A DNA stretch of 64,000 nucleotides from positions 1,597,001-1,661,000 of the forward strand of contig NW_027183960.1 in assembly GCF_041296385.1 (NCBI RefSeq), given 5' to 3'. Positions within the stretch are counted from its first letter, which is position 1. Each line of letters starts with the position of its first letter. This document shows, piece after piece, positions 60,068-64,000 of this stretch. Below the pieces are notes generated by a model. That model made no database searches, was not told the origin of the DNA, and saw only the letters and a program-made list of their open reading frames with translations. The translations under genes were made by a program, and so were the position numbers. This DNA is from Aphelocoma coerulescens. Lineage: Eukaryota; Chordata; Aves; Passeriformes; Corvidae.

Positions 60068-60074
60068 AAAAAAC
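60068..60074 (+). promoter_or_regulatory. gag-pro ribosomal frameshift heptamer
   Basis: A AAA AAC lies in the gag frame as TCA AAA AAC, the canonical -1 slippery configuration. The frame entered after a -1 shift is the one that carries the dUTPase-protease region, and gag stays open for a further 120 bases. This is the arrangement used by betaretroviruses. I did not fold the downstream sequence for a pseudoknot. Confidence 0.75.
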
Positions 60075-60893
60075 AGGAAATCCAGTGTGAGGCCTTACCA
60101 CACTCCGACACAAGTAGTCGGTCAGGCATCAGTGTTCAAGACCTTCCCCCCCCCACCACCAGGGGAAGCCTGGGAGTCGATTTGGCAGCAGCAGTGAATA
60201 TCACCTTAAAGGACAGCACTGTCCACAAAATTCCCACAGGTGTTTTTGGCCCTGTGGTAGAAGTGGACAGTTCATTTGGAGCATTGCTATCAGGGAGATC
60301 ATCAACAGGACTTGCTGTACTAATAGTCTTACCAGGAGTCATTGATGCTGATTACACTGGAGAAATTATGATTTGCGCTTATACCTTGTTTCCCCCTCTT
60401 ACCGTTAAAGCGGGACAACGGATTGTTGTCCGTTAAAGCGGACAACAAGCTCATGTTTATAGACAAGCCCGCAGGAGAAGAAATTCATACTCGTCCTTAT
60501 CGCAAAGACCGTGGCTTTGGGTCCACCGGGGAAACAGTCATCAATTTTGTACAGCAAATGAAACTTTGGACCATGGTCACTATTACCATGTTAAATGACA
60601 CCAAGGCACATCAAATTACTGCAATGATGGATACAGGCACTGATGTTACAAACATCAGCAGAGACAAGTGGTCTCGATGGTGGTCTCTGTGCCCTGCAAT
60701 TGATGCAGTACAAGGTGTAGGGGGAGAAACCACCCCCATGCACAGTTTGCAAGCAATAAAATAAAGTTGCCAGAAGGGCAAGAAATTACTCTTTGCCCAT
60801 ATGTCATGACCCTTCCAGGGGGCTTGGGAGGTCTCATTGGACGAGACATCCTCAGCCAGATAGGGGCCACATTAAATGTGCCAACACCTTTTT
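60075..60893 (+). pseudogene. pro: ERV pro: dUTPase and aspartic protease, disrupted
   Basis: In the -1 frame relative to gag comes a dUTPase domain (GVDLAAAVNITL, PTGVFGP, LPGVIDADYTGEI, KAGQRIVV), then a retroviral protease with active site DTGTDVT near 60631 and the end motif GGLIGRDILSQIGA near 60828. The protease body between about 60423 and 60740 is in a different frame from both neighbours, so two compensating indels break it. The dUTPase half is open to 60436. A dUTPase fused ahead of protease is typical of betaretroviruses. Confidence 0.85.
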
Positions 60894-63540
60894 AGGTGCA
60901 GCCACTGCAGAACAGCCATCTACCCCAAGAATTCCATGGAAAACTGATAAATTTGTATGGGTAGAGCAGTGGCCGTTAAATGAAGAGTGGCTCCAGATTG
61001 CTAAGCACCTGATACATGAACAATTGCAAGCAGGCCACATAAAGCCCTCCATCAGTCCATGGAATACACCCATCTTTGTAATTCCCAAAAAATCCGGAAG
61101 GTGGCGCCTTTTGCATGATCTACGAGCAGTAAATGAACAAATGTGGCCTATGGGCGCCCTCCAGCCTGGCATGCCATCTCCTACTATGTTGCCTCGAGAC
61201 TGGGAAATTTTGGTTTTTGATCTTAAGGACTGGTTTTTCACTATTTCCTTACGATCCGAAGATACTGTGCACTTTGCTTTCACAGTGCCCTCTGTCAATA
61301 AAAGCGCCCCAACGGAAAGATATGAATGGATTGTCCTGCCTCAAGGCATGAAAAACTCTCCCACTATGTGTCAGTTATACGTGCATTGGGCATTGGAACC
61401 AGTTTGAGAGCACTTTTCTGCCACCATCATCTACCATTATATGGACGATATTCTGTTTTGTCGGCAACAACCCTTTACTGATGAAGATGTTTCTTACATC
61501 ACTCAGTTGCTACAGAACAGAGATCTTATAGTGGCACCAGAAAAAGTGAAACAATCAAGCCCCTGGAAGTATTTTGGATGGGTGCTTACCTCTAGCTCTG
61601 TACACCCTCAAAAAGTTACTCTTGCCACTGATGTCACCAGCCTACACGATGCTCAGACCGTAACTGGTGACTTACAATGGGTCTGCAACATAACAGGGCT
61701 CCGGAATGATGAAATAGCTCCACTAATGCCCCTATTACACGGTACCTCTCCTCAATGCCCTGTCCAGCTTAGCGACGACCAGCGCTGCTGTTTGCAGCAT
61801 CTTGGGAACAAGATAACAGGTGCCTTTGCTGATCACTGCTTCCCAGATGAACCCATAGGGGTGCTTGTATTTAACCAAGAGGCTTCCCCTTTTGCAATGC
61901 TCTGTCAGTGGCCGGCCTGGCAAAAGGAAAAGGGGGGAAATGACCCTGTTGATAACACAATCTGTAGTGCCAGGCTGCAGCGACAACAGCAACAAACACA
62001 AGCACCCGACAAAGCAACAACAAAGCGACTGAAAACTCCAGATGACAAATTTGCCCTATTGGAATGGGTGTTTACGTCGCACACACCTCCAATGAGCATT
62101 TGGGCCAGAACAGCGGCAATTGCCCACTTGATTTGCAAAGCCAGGACTAGGACTCTTAAAATTGGTGCTATGGAACCTGCATTCATAGCTTTACCTCTGA
62201 AAGCAGAGTCGAAAGAATGGATGTTACAACACTCTGAACCGCTACAAGTGGCGTTACTGGCCTACCCCGGAGATGTTATTGATCGGTACCCAAAGGATGC
62301 ACGACTCCAAATGTTAGGAAAACAACTATGGCTTGAGACTGCAAAGGTGTCCAAGCGTCCTGTAGAGGGACGTACGGTATTTACTGATGCAGGCAAACAA
62401 AGTAGAAAAGCTGCCTGCATGTGGCTAGAGGGGACCACATGGAAGCATCACCTGGTGTATGGAACTGATCAGGACTCTTTACAGACACTTGAATTAGCTG
62501 CAGTAGCGTGGGCACTAATACAGTGGAGAACAGAACCATTGAATGTGGTATCCAATTCATTATACGTGGTGGATGTAGTGATGAGAATCAAGGATGCTTT
62601 GATTAAACCACCCAGCAACCCACAACTTGGACAGTTGTTCTTTGAAGTGTGGCAAGTATGATCGGACTGAGCCATGCAGTATACTGCACATCAGAAGTCA
62701 CCTCTCTGACTGAGGATTAGGCGAAGGCAATACCTGAGCCAATGCCTTGGTTAGCCCACTATTGAAGGCACCTCAGGACTCTTTTGCAGCAGCCCATAAC
62801 AGTCATGCTATGTTCCACCAATCCACAAAGGCCTTGCAAAGACAGTTCCGCGTTACCAACACTGATGCACACAGGATTGTGAGGGCCTGCCCACAGTGCA
62901 GCCAGCACGGCTCAAGTTTAGGCCTCGGAGTGAACCCAAGAGGGCTGCAGGCGTGCGAACTGTGGCAGATGGATGTCAAACGTGCCTGAATTCGGGCGTT
63001 TAAAATACATGCATGTCACTGTAGATCCCTTTTCTAAAATGATAATGGGCTACTGCACAGGCAGGAGAGAAGGCAATCCATGTGATTCGCCACCTAACTG
63101 CATGTTTTGCCATCATGGGTATACCAGACTCCTTAAAAACTGATCATGGGCCTGCTTACGTGGGGGATCGAGTGCGAAAGTTTTTACAGCTATGGGGTGT
63201 TAAAGCATAGTACCGGCATTCCTCATGTGTCTACAGGACAGGCTATTGAAGAACGGGCCCATCGGACAATCAAGGAGTATTTAGCTAAACAGAAGGGTAC
63301 CGAGCAAACGGATCCTGTAATTAGGCTGCAACAGGTACTGTTCACTCTAAATTTTTTGAGTTTGGCAGGAGATGCCGAACAGCCCCCCCGTAGTCGCACG
63401 TATTAGGTTACAAGCCACCCCAGGGGTACAAATTTGTTATAAAGACCCATGGATGGGACAATGGGGGGGGGCAGCTCCATTGTTATTTAACGATCGAGGT
63501 TATAGCTGTGTTTCTACAGATACCGGACCAATATGGGTTC
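60894..63540 (+). pseudogene. pol: ERV pol: RT, RNase H and integrase, disrupted
   Basis: The frame is a further -1 step from pro. RT motifs: LHDLRAVNEQM, VFDLKDWFF, LPQGMKNSPTMCQ and YMDD at 61438-61449, with a TGA at 61405 just before YMDD. RNase H keeps VFTDAGK and TLELAAVAWAL, but the usual catalytic TDS reads SNS (Asn at 62553). Integrase pieces are scattered across frames: zinc-domain HxxxH and CPQC (62800-62900), WQMDV, KTDHGPAY near 63135, GQAIEERAHRT near 63238, and the C-terminal GRGY-type DNA-binding motif near 63500. At least one nonsense and several frameshift mutations preclude function. Confidence 0.87.
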
Positions 63541-63547
63541 CTAGCAG

Positions 63548-63979
63548 ATGGACCAAGCCTGCTCCCAGTCCCGCTGTCGACAAAAGCGGCTCCAGCGAGT
63601 GCATGAGCAACTGAGCCAGGACGTGGCATGTACAGCAGATGTTCCCAACCTTTGGGAAGTGAACCTTTGCTTGGTGGCCGACGACCTCACATTTGTACGA
63701 CCACTCGGAGTCTGGGAACAGTCAGCAAGTGTGCATGCTAATCGCTGCAAAAATTGTTTATGCTGTTATAATAGCTTGTGCTTGCACTTGTGCTGTGGGG
63801 GCTGTGGGGAAGAGCTTACTAGGGGAACTTGGAATGTAGATGAGCGAGGTAGTTTATGCGGAGAATGTTATCAAGTGCCTGAGACAAGAAGTTTTAGGCA
63901 GTGTGCATCTATTGTGTTTGGAATTCCACCACAACAGATAAGAGTTAGCTCATTCAGGGATCCACATGAGTTTGTATGA
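63548..63979 (+). CDS. Cys-rich 143-codon frame overlapping the end of pol
   Basis: The frame runs uninterrupted from ATG 63548 to TGA 63979, starting inside the integrase C-terminal region in another frame. Its N-terminus is basic (RCRQKRLQRVHEQL). The centre is strikingly cysteine-rich (CKNCLCCYNSLCLHLCCGGC, then GSLCGECY), suggesting zinc or disulfide clusters. It has no signal peptide or membrane span. An env start often overlaps pol in another frame in betaretroviruses, so it may be a leader region or a separate accessory gene. I recognise no family. That it is intact beside a broken pol could be selection, youth or chance. Confidence 0.45.
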   Translation: MDQACSQSRCRQKRLQRVHEQLSQDVACTADVPNLWEVNLCLVADDLTFVRPLGVWEQSASVHANRCKNCLCCYNSLCLHLCCGGCGEELTRGTWNVDERGSLCGECYQVPETRSFRQCASIVFGIPPQQIRVSSFRDPHEFV

Positions 63980-64000
63980 AGCTTGGAAGTGTGGGCAGGG

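Larger units (their letters stand above)
57693..60197 (+). pseudogene. gag: ERV gag, disrupted
   Basis: This is a structural polyprotein in one reading frame (frame of 57693). It begins MDLEFAAAQELLLSIL, is interrupted by an LTR-like insertion at 57838-58175, then continues with a proline-rich stretch (PPPPPPLP near 58665), the capsid with the major homology region (QGHSEGYSHFIDRLW, about 59628), and two CX2CX4HX4C zinc knuckles at 59961-60002 and 60018-60059. In-frame stops are at 58248, 59214 and 59562. Two knuckles and the dUTPase in the next frame support a betaretrovirus-like lineage. It cannot make a full Gag. Confidence 0.88.

Noticed and set aside
63720..63880. Resemblance of the Cys cluster to lentiviral Tat cysteine regions
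   Set aside because: Cysteine spacing differs and the provirus is betaretrovirus-like by gag, pro and pol. The likeness is compositional only.
1..64000. CRISPR arrays, operons, bacterial promoters, tRNA or rRNA genes
   Set aside because: None seen. Introns, LINEs, LTRs and CpG islands indicate vertebrate nuclear DNA.

Overview
The window looks like nuclear DNA from a bird, most likely a songbird. The evidence is several CR1-type LINE fragments (both 3' ends and ORF2 pieces), avian-type solo LTRs with TATA boxes and AATAAA signals, a betaretrovirus-like endogenous retrovirus (ERV), spliced genes with GT-AG introns, CpG-rich islands, and duplicated PIM-type kinase genes (PIM-like gene families are, from memory, expanded in songbirds). 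Species and chromosome cannot be read from the sequence. The mix of satellite, palindrome and ERVs would suit an ampliconic or sex-limited region, but that is inference.

Layout. (1) 1-19.2 kb is a tandem satellite with units of about 1203 bp and three shorter units of exactly 795 bp; the last unit grades into a diverged copy. (2) 19.2-25.4 kb is mostly unrecognised sequence with two CR1 fragments, two CpG-rich islands and a 597-bp segment that is a direct copy of 32.4-33.0 kb. (3) 25452-36895 and 43849-55277 are the two arms of an approximately 11.4-kb, nearly identical inverted repeat around a 6.95-kb spacer. Each arm holds one intact seven-exon PIM-like kinase gene (divergent, 5' ends facing the spacer), a decaying block of HYDIN exons, and the same two solo LTRs at the same sites. 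(4) The spacer holds CR1 pieces, a pseudogene of the transcobalamin/intrinsic-factor family, a class I ERV pol remnant, an LTR-like insertion and a diverged exon-like remnant at its right edge. (5) Right of arm 2, two more HYDIN exons continue the arm 2 HYDIN block in phase. Beyond them a betaretrovirus-like provirus (5' LTR, Lys-type primer-binding site, gag, pro with dUTPase, pol) runs to the window end; it is broken by stops, frameshifts and an inserted LTR, but an intact 143-codon cysteine-rich frame overlaps the end of pol.

How the pieces connect. The satellite is not anonymous. Its minus strand carries an exon-like frame ending at a conserved GTAAGA donor, and this shares a protein motif and a donor-proximal motif with exon 1 of the PIM-like gene (the exon encoding a membrane-anchored N-terminal extension). 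A third, diverged version lies at 43557-43848 next to the palindrome's inner boundary. One exon family therefore appears in three states: functional exon, remnant and satellite. HYDIN exons running uninterrupted across the outer edge of arm 2, but cut off at the edge of arm 1, suggest that arm 2 is the source and arm 1 the derived copy. All homologies were judged by eye; no searches were run.
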